From Asparagopsis taxiformis (Eukaryota > Rhodophyta > Florideophyceae > Bonnemaisoniales > Bonnemaisoniaceae): a stretch of 64,000 bases of DNA. The notes beneath the pieces were generated by a model, which worked only from the letters and a program-made list of their open reading frames with translations, was not told the origin of the DNA and searched no databases. The stretch covers positions 1-64,000 of the forward strand of contig JALQPE010000632.1 in assembly GCA_030407315.1 (NCBI GenBank), given 5' to 3'. The stretch's first letter is position 1. Each line of letters starts with the position of its first letter. A program made the translations under genes and the position numbers. Shown here piece by piece: positions 45,401-56,000 of this stretch.

Positions 45401-45708
45401 CATCATATTTCATGATGGCTGCTGGTGCGGATGGGTTCATCATTCGTATCGCCAAGTTCAGCCATGTGTGCCTAAGTCATCCAGCGAAAGAAAAGTACCG
45501 CGTGCCAGTGACGAACGTGCGCATCCCACCGTATTCCCTGCTTGTATGCCGAACGGACGTGTATCACGGAGGAATGGGATTCGCGGAGGGTCGTTCTTCG
45601 GTGAGGTACCAGCATCCTATCCGGTCCCATCTATCACTGCGAACTTCCAGGGAGAAGTTGCTACAGCCTCCCTTCAATGTCAACTACTGGGAGCGTTTAG
45701 ATATCTGA
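42448..45708 (+). CDS. ParB-like / 2OG-Fe(II) dioxygenase-like fusion protein 1, 1086 aa
   Basis: The frame is intact from ATG 42448 (ATG 42586 is an alternative). Residues about 70-200 form a ParB/sulfiredoxin-like domain with the signature DGSHR at 138-142. A helical region follows, then an E/A-rich linker (about 470-640) and basic clusters including KKRRR and ARKR, likely nuclear signals. Residues 795-1086 look like a double-stranded beta-helix dioxygenase: HTD at 968-970, H1040 in YHGG, and R1059 for 2-oxoglutarate, with R1065 giving an R-x5-R pattern also seen in AlkB enzymes. Such enzymes hydroxylate bases, histones or other substrates; the substrate here is unknown. DNA or histone demethylation is an attractive inference given the methyltransferase/SET neighbour. 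Foldback arrays flank the gene, and it is paralogous to 47285-50932. Confidence 0.75.
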   Translation: MSCPDSIREEAERREAHSEVPQLWISSSTQHLNREPIERTEIAGITMGDNSIMNTTAEKSNSPSAEEKSITIAQYSSSKVQVDPRKVKFPTVTSRLVRPGRVNELASIFMDRGFSTTGTMITVCKMEDNEGDEFYCIDGSHRIAALQLCLEKYSGKNRDSLELVWVQQLIAPNGRLIFDALEVLKLSLEANIQTHDVASVSIADNVCAVIEFLRFSNQMDLPVVRLIPILKEVSYILPSDRNRSENSYRQYINIAKGFNRTDSVAFVYWSSIPSVYNALDRNREIEDARTEGRDPDFSRIDSADMYGCVLDLVNNAIFRNGTDGRGTRDKEWFQWFVLEMTASWTRMRRKRGLVRNIGSGSPFTMRTWLLALLAIYDMAEVVRKWLNSATMEEFVRTDLAAENAKEVGDNDHRIGERIVFVLVDFHDDVVDSSSLRTKNGMFTNSFYDKLEYATGTKAMQETKAEEERERNRMTPGEIEKALVDGAKAEDEEAPTAAEQGNNSTEKETVETSGPVQAEEGVSAEAQAEQEVSAVVEEEQEITPNVVAEEVIPAVATKAIEEAPLSTPKEAEDRPAAAKEGGQERPATRLAAAEKREAERLAVLQKEQERLSASRAERESRARDNSPGRIVREDLPQGRKQSGDTQSLDINLDNSGRMDIDTPGQQAGDAQNRSVILKLRIRTPETYSTSPAEVDKENSGRSRSSGGSGDENESRLDKKRRREDTSAKFSEPNTPDDNIEIGPPREKKSRVNARKRTTGEEAPLFTDEQENSLPDRTFAEDIPEKLPLCVPSNSRMKYYITEEDIDTIRTEIMEAAAGYSTLVCPLGSCESQQYFSYQRRMIDELGYVVLQDIFSSTTVGAATHELFTQMASTFQGTTSGSSASQKNPWKPLRPKDSTGVFKTDRKSICDDLEQESARQYRNKLILELGKAICAENLKLGFGREEAVVFPETGLRLILTAEGSQEQLMHTDVPVREGTGTGPLNSPSYFMMAAGADGFIIRIAKFSHVCLSHPAKEKYRVPVTNVRIPPYSLLVCRTDVYHGGMGFAEGRSSVRYQHPIRSHLSLRTSREKLLQPPFNVNYWERLDI

Positions 45709-45929
45709 TGAAATTAGTTCTTAATAGCATTCTATGGCAGGCATCAAGGCCGCCTTCAAGTAAACGATGAAAGTTAGGCTAGTACATGACGTTTGCGTAT
45801 GTAGACGGGTCGAGAGATATACAATACTCAATTTAATATGAGAAGGGGAGGAAACTATGGTGGGCACTACTAGAATAGAACAAGGTAATATCGCAGTCGT
45901 CTTTGGTTACAACATTGAGGTGAGGAAGG

Positions 45930-46215
45930 CTTACAGATGATGCAGTTTCGCTGGGGTGCTGACAGCAAAGTCATCGTTACGATGACTTTGCTGTAATGAT
46001 TTGATTTCTTACAGCAAAGTCATCGTAACGATGACTTTGCTGTAAGAAATCAAATCATTACAGCGGCCACAATTTTTTACCGGGTAAAAAATTCTTGCTG
46101 ATTTTTTTACCCGGTAAAATTTTCTCACCACTGTAATCAAACCTTTCCTTACAGCAAAGTCATCGTAACGATGACTTTGCTGTAAGCATCCCGGGTAAAC
46201 GGCTTCGGCTGTAAG
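45930..46215. repeat. foldback module right of the first dioxygenase gene
   Basis: Outer arms CTTACAGATGATGCAGTTT and the inverted CTGTAAG enclose three 37-bp palindromes and one inner palindrome pair. Confidence 0.85.
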
Positions 46216-46756
46216 CGGTTGGGAGTTTCGTCCGTCTCCCACCCTGGGAAGGGTGAGAAGGGAAGTGTGGAGCCGGGAACATCGTACAACGATGGTTTGG
46301 ACGACTGTTGACGGCTCTGGGGAGCACTCTGCGTCGTGCAAGCCTGGTTTGCGCTGGCTGCACTACCTGGTATTGAACGGTTCTGTGCGCAAAGTTTACT
46401 CATGAAGGAGTTAGGGTGTTGTGTACCACACCAACCATAGTTACTAACATTTGCAGTGTACTCTAGTGATGTAATTATTATTCTAGTTTCTAGCTATACA
46501 ATGATATTAAGTAAGTCAGATGTGCACAGAGCATGGTCTAAGCCTAGCACGGTAGAGAAAGATGGAAGAAAGATTGAAGGGTAGGCATGCAGAGGTATGA
46601 AGGCAGCAGTATGTGTAGACTATGGCAGTGGTAAGAAAATATTTCATGCACCAAAGGGTGGGTAGAGTGACATTAGAGAGGTGGTGTGTAGGGGGAAGGT
46701 AGGTGGAGATGATGAAGGAGGACAACAGAAACGAGAGCGAGGGTTGAGACCAACGG
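46216..46756. other. compound-unit sequence between foldback modules
   Basis: No gene is present. The sequence is an inverted relative of the non-foldback part of the 1-kb units at 2240-5960. Confidence 0.6.
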
Positions 46757-47080
46757 CTTACAGATGGAGCAGTTTACCAGGGATGCTTACAGCAAAGTCA
46801 TCGTTACGATGACTTTGCTGTAAGGAAAGGTTTCATTACAGTGGCCATGATTTCTTTACCCGGTAAAAAAATTCCTGGCCGCTGTAATGAAAACGTTTTC
46901 TTACAGCAAAGTCATCGTAACGATGACTTTGCTGTCAGGAAACAAAACATTACAGTGGCCATGATTTCTTTACCCGGTAAAAAAATTCCTGGCCTCTGTA
47001 ATGAAACGTTTCCTTACAGCAAAGTCATCGTAACGATGGCTTTGCTGTAAGGATCCTTGGTAAACTGCCTGAGCTGTAAT
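46757..47080. repeat. foldback module left of the second dioxygenase gene
   Basis: It starts CTTACAGATGGAGCAGTTTA and ends with the inverted arm CTGTAA. It contains three 37-bp palindromes, one with a single substitution (ACGATGGCTTTG) and one ending CTGTCAG. Confidence 0.85.
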
Positions 47081-47284
47081 TGTCGTACAACGAAAAGTGA
47101 TGTGGAAGGTTCGGATTGGTCAACCGCTGAATATCATTACCAGGGTGTATACTAATAGGAATATGTCAGATCTCTAAGTTTCGCCTATCTTACTCAGCTT
47201 ACGCAGCAAAACAGCTTGTCGTTCAGATCTTCTTCTCTCTTTCTCAATCTTTCACTCTTCGTTTGTCAATCACTCACCAAAGCA

Positions 47285-50200
47285 ATGGCTCAACAATCCC
47301 CCAACGCTTTCGACCGCCAGGTGCGCTCTGCCAGCCGCCGTGACAACGATTCTCCCACTCCTTCTCCCTCTCCTTCTCCCTCTCCTTCTCCTTCTCTGGC
47401 CCCCCCTGTCCCCATGGACGTTTGCGAAGCTGCTGCAGCGCTGACCCAGCTCAGCCCAGCACCTAAGCCCGTCCCCTCCCCCCCTTCCGCTTCCGATCCC
47501 GCGGTTGTCCCGACAATCGACGCTGGCGTTCCCGCAACTCCGCTTCCGGCTCAATCTGCCGAAGCGGCGCCAGCCGTCGAGGGATCTGGTGCTCCTCTGC
47601 CCAGCTCGCCTGCTCCGGACATGATCATCGCGTCCGGCAGCGACTTGGCAGAGGATGCGGAGAAGGTCGATGATCACAACGCTCGTGACATCGTACCGAA
47701 CAAGCCTCTCCGCAGCACCAGGCTGGCCTACCCTGGCACAGTGCCCATCCCGGTGGATGTGGACTACGACATAAGTCCGGAGAGCTGCCGAAACATTCCA
47801 GTCTTCATTTCCCCCCTGGATGTTTCTCCTCCGGCAGTCGTGTCCAGGGTGGTCAGGCCGCATCGCGTTGATGAGTTGAAGAAAACGTTTCTCACTCAGG
47901 GATTTTCCGTGATTGCTTCACGCGTGTCCGTCTGCGAGGTGATTGATTCCAATGCAAAAGTACGACTGCAATATGTCGATGGATCTCACCGAGTGACCGC
48001 GTTGAAGGCCATTCTCGAGTCGGCTGGACCTGCTCCTGCGAAGGACAGTCCAGAGTGGGAGGAGTTTGTCAAGTCTGACATCTACCGTCGCTTTGGAACT
48101 ATTCCAGTCGACTTTCTCCTCCCACCGACTCGGCTTGGCCGGGATGTCTTCTGCTCCGAAGAAGTACTCCCGCTTTCACGGCTGATGAACTTCCACACCC
48201 ACAATGTCAGCGAGGTAACAGTTGCTGACAATGTGTGCTCTGTGATGGAGTTCATCAATATCCACCGCCTGGGAAAGAAGAAGATCGAGCCGACCGTTCA
48301 ATACATAAAAGAACGGAAAGCGCTGAGCTGGATTCGTCCGAGACAGCTCATGCGCTACGTCTCGATCGCGCGAGGGTTCAAGACCATTGAAAGCCCTGCT
48401 TTCAAGTACTGGTCGAGCATCCCGAACAGGCCGGAGTTCGTGCAGTTCTCTTCGACCGAGGATCTGGCTGGTTGTACGGTGAACTTGTTGTTCAATGGGT
48501 CGTTCAGGAGTGCTCCGGATGTGCAGAAGTGTTTCATCCTGGAGATGACGGCGCGCTACACTTGTAGCCGTCGGTCGGCCGGGCTGAAACCGTACTCGGT
48601 TGGTACCATTGGGCAGGAATGGATTGCTGGTTTGTTGGAAATCTTCGGGTACGTGAAGGAGGTGGCCGAGTACTGGAACGTGTCGGATGTGTTGAGGATG
48701 CTGGATGGGTCAATTCCCAGCGTGGGTGACCCGAGCAAGAGCTTCGACATTCGCTCGCGCGTTGTCGAAGTTCTTGCTCAGATGGTCCCCAAGAAGGGGT
48801 GCTGGGCAGACTTCCGTCCCAAGGAAGGCCCCCCCGATGGTTACAGTTACGAAAATATTTTTCCCCGTAAGAAGTCTGTCTTCGGGAAGGACGCCAGGAA
48901 AATGCTCCTGCGCGTCACTGGGTACCGCGACATGCAAATGCGGAAACGCTTTCACGCGATGTACCCAGACATCCCACATGCTGCGCTCCCAGCCACATGT
49001 GGTGATGATGCCCCCATCCCTTCCTCTTCCAATTCCTTGCCCATCCCTTCATCCTCCATTCCTTTGCCCCCACCACCTCAACTGGAATCTTCCAGCAATT
49101 CCGAGGTTGCCCCTGTTCCTGTCTCTACCCCTGCCGTGTCTGCATCCTCCCCTGCGGTGACCCCGGTCAAGCCGACTGCGCGTGGTCCCCAGGATGGCAG
49201 CGAACGCTCTGGTCCAGTTTCCCACGCCGGGACTGGTACCCCCAACCGTCCTGTCCAAGCCGCGCAGGAGCAGGTCTCACCGGCTTCGCAGCCTGAGCCT
49301 GCGACTCCGGCTGCCGAGCAGCACCCTGCTGCTCCGGCCCCCGCTGTCGAAGCTTCCCGTTCTGCATCTGCTAGCAGTTCGGGAAGCTCCAGCGATGACA
49401 GCTTCGTCCCTTCACCATCCGGTGGGGTTGGACAGAAGACGGTTGCGAGGATTTCGACGGAGGGCCCTACTCCCGAGAATGTGGTCGAGGGCAGCAGTGC
49501 GAAGGGCGGTGCAGATCCTGACGAAGATGTCATTGAAGTCAGTGATTCTGCACCGCCCGGAGTGGAAACTTCTGGGAGGAAAGTGATGCCCAGAAGGAGT
49601 ACCCGCCTGCAAGCGAGTCGTTCCGGTCGTGGTGGAACGGCGGGTGGTGCTGTGGAGGTCGTCGAGCTGGAGAGCGCCCCCGAGGATGCGGGTGAAAACT
49701 CCATCCTCGGGAAGCGTAACTTGGAAGCCGCTTCTGCGACGCCCGAGCCTTCTACCAAAAAGAGAAGGCTCGGTGAGACTTCATCAAAGTCGTCGTCAAA
49801 GAAATCCAAGTCGGCTTCCCGAGGTCGCTCTCGGGAGCCGGTTCTCCAGTTCGACGACGCCCAGGAGAATCCCATTCCCGACAGCATCGTCGATGAGAAT
49901 GTGGCCGCCGTTCTCCCCAGCGCAATTGCGTCTGGCAGCCGGATGAAGTACTATATGGAAAGTACGACGGTGGAGACGGTTCGGGCGGAAATGAGGGCGG
50001 CAGCATTCCAGGCAGCTGCATCGCCGGGTGCTGAGGATACGGTGGTGGACAGGTACTTTGCGGTGAAGAAGGCATTGTTGGAAAACTTGGGGGTTATTGT
50101 TATGGAAGGCCTGTTGGCATCGTCCACGGCTGGTAATGCGACGCATGAGTTGTTCGGTCACTTCGCTAGGCAGTTCCCGCTGGTTGAGGAGGTTGAAAAA

Positions 50201-50932
50201 CCCTCCCAGCAGTCTGATTCTAACGATGACGACAGGGAGCCACAGGACGAGCCGCCAGCTTTCGCAAAGCCCGGCTTCGATCCTTCGCCGTGGCAGTTCA
50301 TCCACAACGTGGGTGATGCGAAGGACCGCATCGATGGTGGTCGTGGGCGCCTCTCTCTGCCGCGGCGTGAGTTGTGCGACAAGTTGGAGGAGGGGAATTT
50401 GGAGATGTATAAGAACAAGTTGGTGGCAGAGCTTGCTCTTGGTGTTTGTGCGGAGTTCTTGAAGTTGGGAATGGAGGGTGAGGATCCTGTCTTCTTCCCG
50501 AAGACAGGATTGCGGCTGCTTCTTACAGCAGATGGGGCTGCGGACCAGGATGGGCACACGGACTTCAAGGTAGCGACGAATAGTGTTGGAAGTCCTACCA
50601 CGTCTCCATCATATTTCATGATGTCGAGCGGAGCCGATGGGTTCTCTATAGTAGTTGCCCCTTATAGTCATGTATGCCTGGCCAGTCCGGGCGCCGATAT
50701 GTGGAAGGTTCCCCCTCTCATCTTTTGGGTGCCACCCTATTCCGTATTGGTTGGTCGCGGTGACCTTTACCATTACGGGGTCGGCTTCAGCCGAGGAGAT
50801 CTTCCTGCAGGCGAGAAGTTAGTCTATGGCCTGCCCACGCGCGGCCACATCTACTTGAAGACGGAGAAGGACGTCCTCACGGACCACATCCACACCGTCG
50901 AATATTACAAGTACGATAGGAGCAATAGATAG
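47285..50932 (+). CDS. ParB-like / 2OG-Fe(II) dioxygenase-like fusion protein 2, 1215 aa
   Basis: ATG 47285 (MAQQSPNAFDRQ) is chosen; the frame is open upstream but without ATG. The first 110 residues are disordered, with a PSPSPS run. A ParB-like domain spans about 180-330 with DGSHR at 232-236. The middle, about 590-880, is low-complexity and includes KKRRL and KKSKSASRGRSR, likely nuclear signals. Residues 887-1215 form the dioxygenase-like domain with HTD at 1091-1093, H1163 in YHYG and R1186. The spacing between the first and last metal histidines (72) equals that of protein 1. It is likely nuclear, acting on DNA or chromatin, substrate unknown. A chimeric relic lies at 6245-8562. The coding sequence is more GC-rich than protein 1, so the two are not recent duplicates. 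Confidence 0.75.
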   Translation: MAQQSPNAFDRQVRSASRRDNDSPTPSPSPSPSPSPSLAPPVPMDVCEAAAALTQLSPAPKPVPSPPSASDPAVVPTIDAGVPATPLPAQSAEAAPAVEGSGAPLPSSPAPDMIIASGSDLAEDAEKVDDHNARDIVPNKPLRSTRLAYPGTVPIPVDVDYDISPESCRNIPVFISPLDVSPPAVVSRVVRPHRVDELKKTFLTQGFSVIASRVSVCEVIDSNAKVRLQYVDGSHRVTALKAILESAGPAPAKDSPEWEEFVKSDIYRRFGTIPVDFLLPPTRLGRDVFCSEEVLPLSRLMNFHTHNVSEVTVADNVCSVMEFINIHRLGKKKIEPTVQYIKERKALSWIRPRQLMRYVSIARGFKTIESPAFKYWSSIPNRPEFVQFSSTEDLAGCTVNLLFNGSFRSAPDVQKCFILEMTARYTCSRRSAGLKPYSVGTIGQEWIAGLLEIFGYVKEVAEYWNVSDVLRMLDGSIPSVGDPSKSFDIRSRVVEVLAQMVPKKGCWADFRPKEGPPDGYSYENIFPRKKSVFGKDARKMLLRVTGYRDMQMRKRFHAMYPDIPHAALPATCGDDAPIPSSSNSLPIPSSSIPLPPPPQLESSSNSEVAPVPVSTPAVSASSPAVTPVKPTARGPQDGSERSGPVSHAGTGTPNRPVQAAQEQVSPASQPEPATPAAEQHPAAPAPAVEASRSASASSSGSSSDDSFVPSPSGGVGQKTVARISTEGPTPENVVEGSSAKGGADPDEDVIEVSDSAPPGVETSGRKVMPRRSTRLQASRSGRGGTAGGAVEVVELESAPEDAGENSILGKRNLEAASATPEPSTKKRRLGETSSKSSSKKSKSASRGRSREPVLQFDDAQENPIPDSIVDENVAAVLPSAIASGSRMKYYMESTTVETVRAEMRAAAFQAAASPGAEDTVVDRYFAVKKALLENLGVIVMEGLLASSTAGNATHELFGHFARQFPLVEEVEKPSQQSDSNDDDREPQDEPPAFAKPGFDPSPWQFIHNVGDAKDRIDGGRGRLSLPRRELCDKLEEGNLEMYKNKLVAELALGVCAEFLKLGMEGEDPVFFPKTGLRLLLTADGAADQDGHTDFKVATNSVGSPTTSPSYFMMSSGADGFSIVVAPYSHVCLASPGADMWKVPPLIFWVPPYSVLVGRGDLYHYGVGFSRGDLPAGEKLVYGLPTRGHIYLKTEKDVLTDHIHTVEYYKYDRSNR

Positions 50933-51417
50933 CATATCAGAAGTATTAAAACCTATACTACTGTTCCCTGCTATAAAGTTCTGTCTTTCTCATCTCAACA
51001 TTGTTACCTTAGCCCATTTTTCAGTTCTCATCTATACATCTGTCCTTCATCTCATAGTTTAGTGCTACTCAGCAGATTGCTTGCTACTTTTTAATATTAG
51101 TCTACAACGTTATATGATTTTACTAGCTAGGCCGTAGGGGGAGACTAGTTTCAACCCTTGACAACGCGCAGATTTCGACTACGAGAGCCGTCACTGTGAT
51201 AAATTATTTGTAGAATTTTCGTCTATCTTCCCACCTACACTAGGCTACCTATATATATACAGGGTATAACCTGAACAGAGACCACGTGAGGTAAAATACT
51301 CCTGAGAGCTGCTCACAGCCGTACAGACCTTTGCTGAGCAATTTACCCGACTTCAAACTTCGCTTCTTACCTTTACCAGGATGAGAGAAGGACGAAACTC
51401 CCTGCTGCTTACAGCCG
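50933..51417. other. 3' flank of the second dioxygenase gene
   Basis: AT-rich with no gene; inverted relatives at 5827-6244. Confidence 0.5.
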
Positions 51418-51756
51418 AAGCCGTTTACCAGGGTTCCTTACAGCAAAGTCATCGTAACGATGACTTTGCTGTAAGGAACCGTTTCCTTGCAGTGGCCGAA
51501 GAATTTTTTACCGGGTAAAAAATCAGCAAGAAATTTTACCGGGTAAAAAATTGTGGCCGCTGTAATGTTTTGCTTTCTTACAGCAAAGTCATCGTTACGA
51601 TGACTTTGCTGTAAGAAAACGTTTCATTACAGCGGCCACAATTTTTTTACCCGGTAAAGAAATCATGGCTGCTGTAATGATTTGTTTTCTTACAGCAAAG
51701 TCATCGTAACGATGACTTTGCTGTCAGCACCCCGCCGGAACTGCCAAAGCTGTAAG
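51418..51756. repeat. foldback module right of the second dioxygenase gene
   Basis: Outer arms CTTACAGCCGAAGCCGTTTA and the inverted CTGTAAG enclose three 37-bp palindromes; the last has TGTCAG at its end. Confidence 0.85.
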
Positions 51757-52288
51757 CAGTCTGGCTTCACCCTCTCCCCCATTTCTCTACTCCGCCTTCA
51801 GCATCCCAGCCTCTCTGGTGACGACTGACGCCTTTCGTTTCCCCCCTCACGCCCCCTCTCGCAATGAAATACTCGTCTATTACCACGATAGGCTACTCGT
51901 ACTGCCGCCTTAATTTTCCTCTACACACACCCTCCCATCCGTCTCTTCCGTACTACGATCTTAGGCTATCCTACCTTACGATTATAGTTGTATAGTGAGT
52001 AGCTAGAGTCCTACTTATTGACGACTATAGTGCACCGGAACCGGCGCCGGTTCCCGCCCGGGCGGGTTGAATATATATTTTATGCCGTGAGGCACAGGTA
52101 CCATATGGTCGCTGTGGCTCACGGCACAAGGAGTAGATTTTGCGACCAACAGCCGTCCAAACCATCCTCCCGTGATGTTCCCTACTTCACACTTCGCTTC
52201 TCATGTGAGACAGCAGGGAGTTTCGTCCTTCTCCCATCTTGGTAAAGGTACCTTTACCAAGAAGGGAGAAGGACGAAACTCCCTGCTG
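51757..52288. other. compound-unit sequence between foldback modules
   Basis: No gene is present; it resembles the pyrimidine-rich and GGCACAAGGAGTAGATTTTG segments of the 2240-5960 units. A short inverted repeat, ACCGGAACCGGCGCCGGTT, lies near 52032. Confidence 0.6.
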
Positions 52289-52748
52289 CTTACAGCTGAA
52301 GCCGTTTACCAGGGTTCCTTACAGCAAAGTCATCGTTACGATGACTTTGCTGTAAGAAAACAAATCATTACAGCAGCCACGATTTCTTTACCGGGTAAAA
52401 AAATTGTGGCCGCTGTAATGAAACGTTTTCTTACAGCAAAGTCATCGTAACGATGACTTTGCTGTAAGGAACCGTTTCCTTGCAGTGGCCAAAGAATTTT
52501 TTACCGGGTAAAAAATCAGCAAGAAATTTTACCGGGTAAAAAATTGTGGCCGCTGTAATGTTTTGCTTTCTTACAGCAAAGTCATCGTTACGATGACTTT
52601 GCTGTAAGAAAACGTTTCATTACAGCGGCCACAATTTTTTTACCCGGTAAAGAAATCATGGCTGCTGTAATGATTTGTTTTCTTACAGCAAAGTCATCGT
52701 AACGATGACTTTGCTGTCAGCATCCCCGGTAAACGGCCCGCACTGTAA
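52289..52748. repeat. foldback module with four 37-bp palindromes
   Basis: Outer arm CTTACAGCTGAAGCCGTTTA on the left and an inverted, partly decayed arm ending CTGTAA on the right. Internal organisation is close to 51418-51756, suggesting recent duplication. Confidence 0.85.
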
Positions 52749-53024
52749 TGGGGTGACTGCTTCTCCTACATCGCTCTGTTACTGGTGTTCTACATGCTGC
52801 GTTGCTACACAATTTCGCACTCACATCTTTCTAGTTTCTCTCCCTTTCGTATCCATAGGTATAGCAGTTGAAAAGTGGATAGTTTGCACTCCAGGCCGCA
52901 GATGCCTTCCTGCAGTCATGTCACGATTGTTGTAGTGTAGTCTATAATATCTAGCGCTCTTGGAAGATGATGCACAGTCTATTGTCTCTGTCAATGCGTG
53001 TTTACTCAAATCTATCAAAGTAGC

Positions 53025-56000
53025 TCAGTTAGCTGGCCAATATTTTCTACCATAGTCAGCAAATATCTCCTCATCAGCTTCAACGTCTCTGGTCAGAACG
53101 ACCTTGACAGCATGGGGATTCTTGATATTCGAAGCAAAGTCCGGTTTGTCTATGGCATCGCCTTGTCGAAACTCGGCTGACTGTGTTCGACTCACCTCGG
53201 TCGCTTTCTCCGTTCCGTCAATGACCCGACAATCATTGAGGTAGCTGGTACAATTATAGACCGCTGGAACGAGCCAGACCTTCCGAACAGGTGCACCCCT
53301 CCCTATGTACGTGGTTTCCAATTCCATGTTGTAGTCCTGGAACCTCTGTCCTGTGCACCCAAATCCTTCCGGGCCGTACATCACTGATCTCTGCGGTTCC
53401 GAGTCTCGAATCTTCGCATAGAAAATCGTCCCGTTGTACCAGCCAATGACCGTCCCCTTCTTCAGTTTCTTCGCCGCGAATACGCCAAACCCACCACCTC
53501 TTACCTCCGATTGCGAAACATAGACACCGTAGAATGCGGCATCAGCAGCCAGAATCGCGTCCGGGTCTATGCTCCAAAACGAGTGCATGTCCTCGGCCGG
53601 CCACTGGTCCATAGGCACCCCGCTCAATCTGTGAAGCATAGAACCGTCCTTCTTCATTGACGCAACGAACACAAGCAGATGGTTCGGCAATGCTGTCACA
53701 GCAGGTAAACCTTCTGGTGCATCTGAGATGTGCTTCTGACGAAGCCTTGGAGCTTTTCCTGTGACCGGTACCGACTCGTCCCCAAGAATACTCTCCACCT
53801 CACGCTGCAAGATCCCCCCATATCGCCCGGCTTTCACCTCACTGACGAAAGCATGCAGTATCCACTCCTGCGATGCATCGTGGCACCTTTTTTCCTTCTC
53901 ACACCCAATGAACCGACGATACGTACCATCCCTCAACGTCATACACGCTATGGCTGTGCTGTATGTTCCCGAGAAGAAATCCATCACGATATCGTTCTGC
54001 TTCGAAAATCGTTCCAGAAGCTCACGAAGAGTGGTCAACGCCTTCTGCTCATGGCGCAGTCGGTTGTTCTGCCCATCGTATTGAGCTTCACCAGCCGACA
54101 ACCTCGGAACGTTGTCAATCGCGTTGGTGAACCCAGGGTGCCTCGATATGTCCGGATTGTGCAACCTGTAATCCACCATATCGTATGCAGCCATACCCTT
54201 CCCCCGCTTATACGCATGGATAACGAAATCGTGCATATTATGCAGTGTGCACGTTTTCGTCGATGGATTGGACGTAAAGCTGTGTGGTCGGCGAGATAGC
54301 ACGACTGGAACACTGTCCACAATCATCTTGCCAGGCTCGGCATTTCTGATTGCATCCATCCATGCCACGAGTTGGCGCACGCTGGAATAGATTAGAGCAT
54401 GACCGCCAGGCCGAAGAACTCGAACTATTTCACACGCAACACTCGCCAACTCTTCCGGCTCCAGAATATCGTACTCCGAGTTTTCTCTGCCGCCTTCCCG
54501 CCTCGTGTTGAATGGAGGATCAGTGAGCACAAGCTGAACACTGTCCTCCAACACGCCATCTTCCAGGAAACTAATTTTGTCCTCCACCTCTTTGGCTACA
54601 TCAGTGGCGTCACAATTCACAGTGTGAATGTAACGCCCCATCACAGCTTCCAGCTTGGTGACATATTCCGGCTTGGATTCCTTTCCGACGTCAACGAGCG
54701 GTGCTTCTGTAGGCGATACAGTGTCAACCTCCATAGCGTCATCCTCGGCCGCACCTTCTCTTGTTGCTGTTTCGCTAGCAACCGCCGCATTATCGTCCTC
54801 TCCACCACCGCGCTCCAGCCTAGCCTTCTTCCTCTGTGGCTCCAGACTATCCTCTTCTATATCCTCGCTGCCATTGTTTGGCACTGCTGCGGATATTTCC
54901 ATCTGCGCAGGTGCACCTTCAAGGATGCCAGGCTCGGGCGTATCCTCAAGACTGTGCAACTCATCCATGGTCAGAGGAAGCTTTCGTTGCTCTCGGGTTC
55001 GCAATAACCAAGCCTTCAGCCTCCTCTGACCATCCAGGGCATGAGACGTGTTCAACTTGGCTCGCATGAACGAGTTCAATCCGAACTTGTCAGGAGTGTC
55101 GAAAAGCAAGGCTCGAAGTCTCTGCATCAGCTGACCACGCTCGGCGAACACATTCACCTCAGTGACACATTGGCGTATCGACAGCAGGAAGGCGCTTGTC
55201 AATGATCGCAGCCTTGCATCCACAGCCACTGGAAGGTCGGCACAGAACCCGTTTTCACTGTCTACAGTTTTCGGGACAATGGTCAGGTTTTTCCGATGCT
55301 CCTCGACCGCGCAGCCATCAGACCGATTCGGGAGTGACCTGAAGCAAAGGCTCGCAGGATCGAATACCATGAACGGCCAGCACATCGATTCAACATCCTC
55401 ATACCCCAACACTCTTGCCCCGGTATCCCACGCAGCTAACACACGGTCGACAACAAATCCAAGCTGGTTGGCTTGCGCACTGGATGTTGCAATTCCAACC
55501 ATTCCACCACCACCAATGGCCCCGGATGTGGCTCTGGCCCGCCTAGATGGCGCACTGCCCATCTCCTTACTGCGAATAGCCAAGATACACTGGCACATCA
55601 TAACCATCAGCCTCCTGAACCGCTTCTGGCTAGCCTGCAAAGAATCTTGCATGTCGGATGTAGCGCCGTCTAGAAAGTACCTGCTCGAAAGCAGTTCGCG
55701 GTTCAGTGGAGAGGACAATTCTCCGCGGGGTGTCTTGCCAAACATTTCGACGGCACGAGAACTAGTCACCCCCACCTGTTTCGGAAACTCAACCATCCTC
55801 GGAGAATCACCCATCTCTGCATTGAGTCCCCATGCATGACAAAACATTTGCCACAGACGCAAATCAATCGCACTCGAATCTTCTGCTCGGTGATACGGCC
55901 GAAGCACAGCCAGGATAGACATGCATGAGCTGTACTGCGGTTTACCACTCAGGCTTGAAGCAATTTGGCCGCTTGGATCGCAGGACTTGATCCAGCCCAA

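Noticed and set aside
42448..45708. Naming the dioxygenase as TET/JBP or AlkB
   Set aside because: Only the general HxD...H...R pattern is visible; spacing does not decide the subfamily, and the R-x5-R hint is absent from the paralogue.
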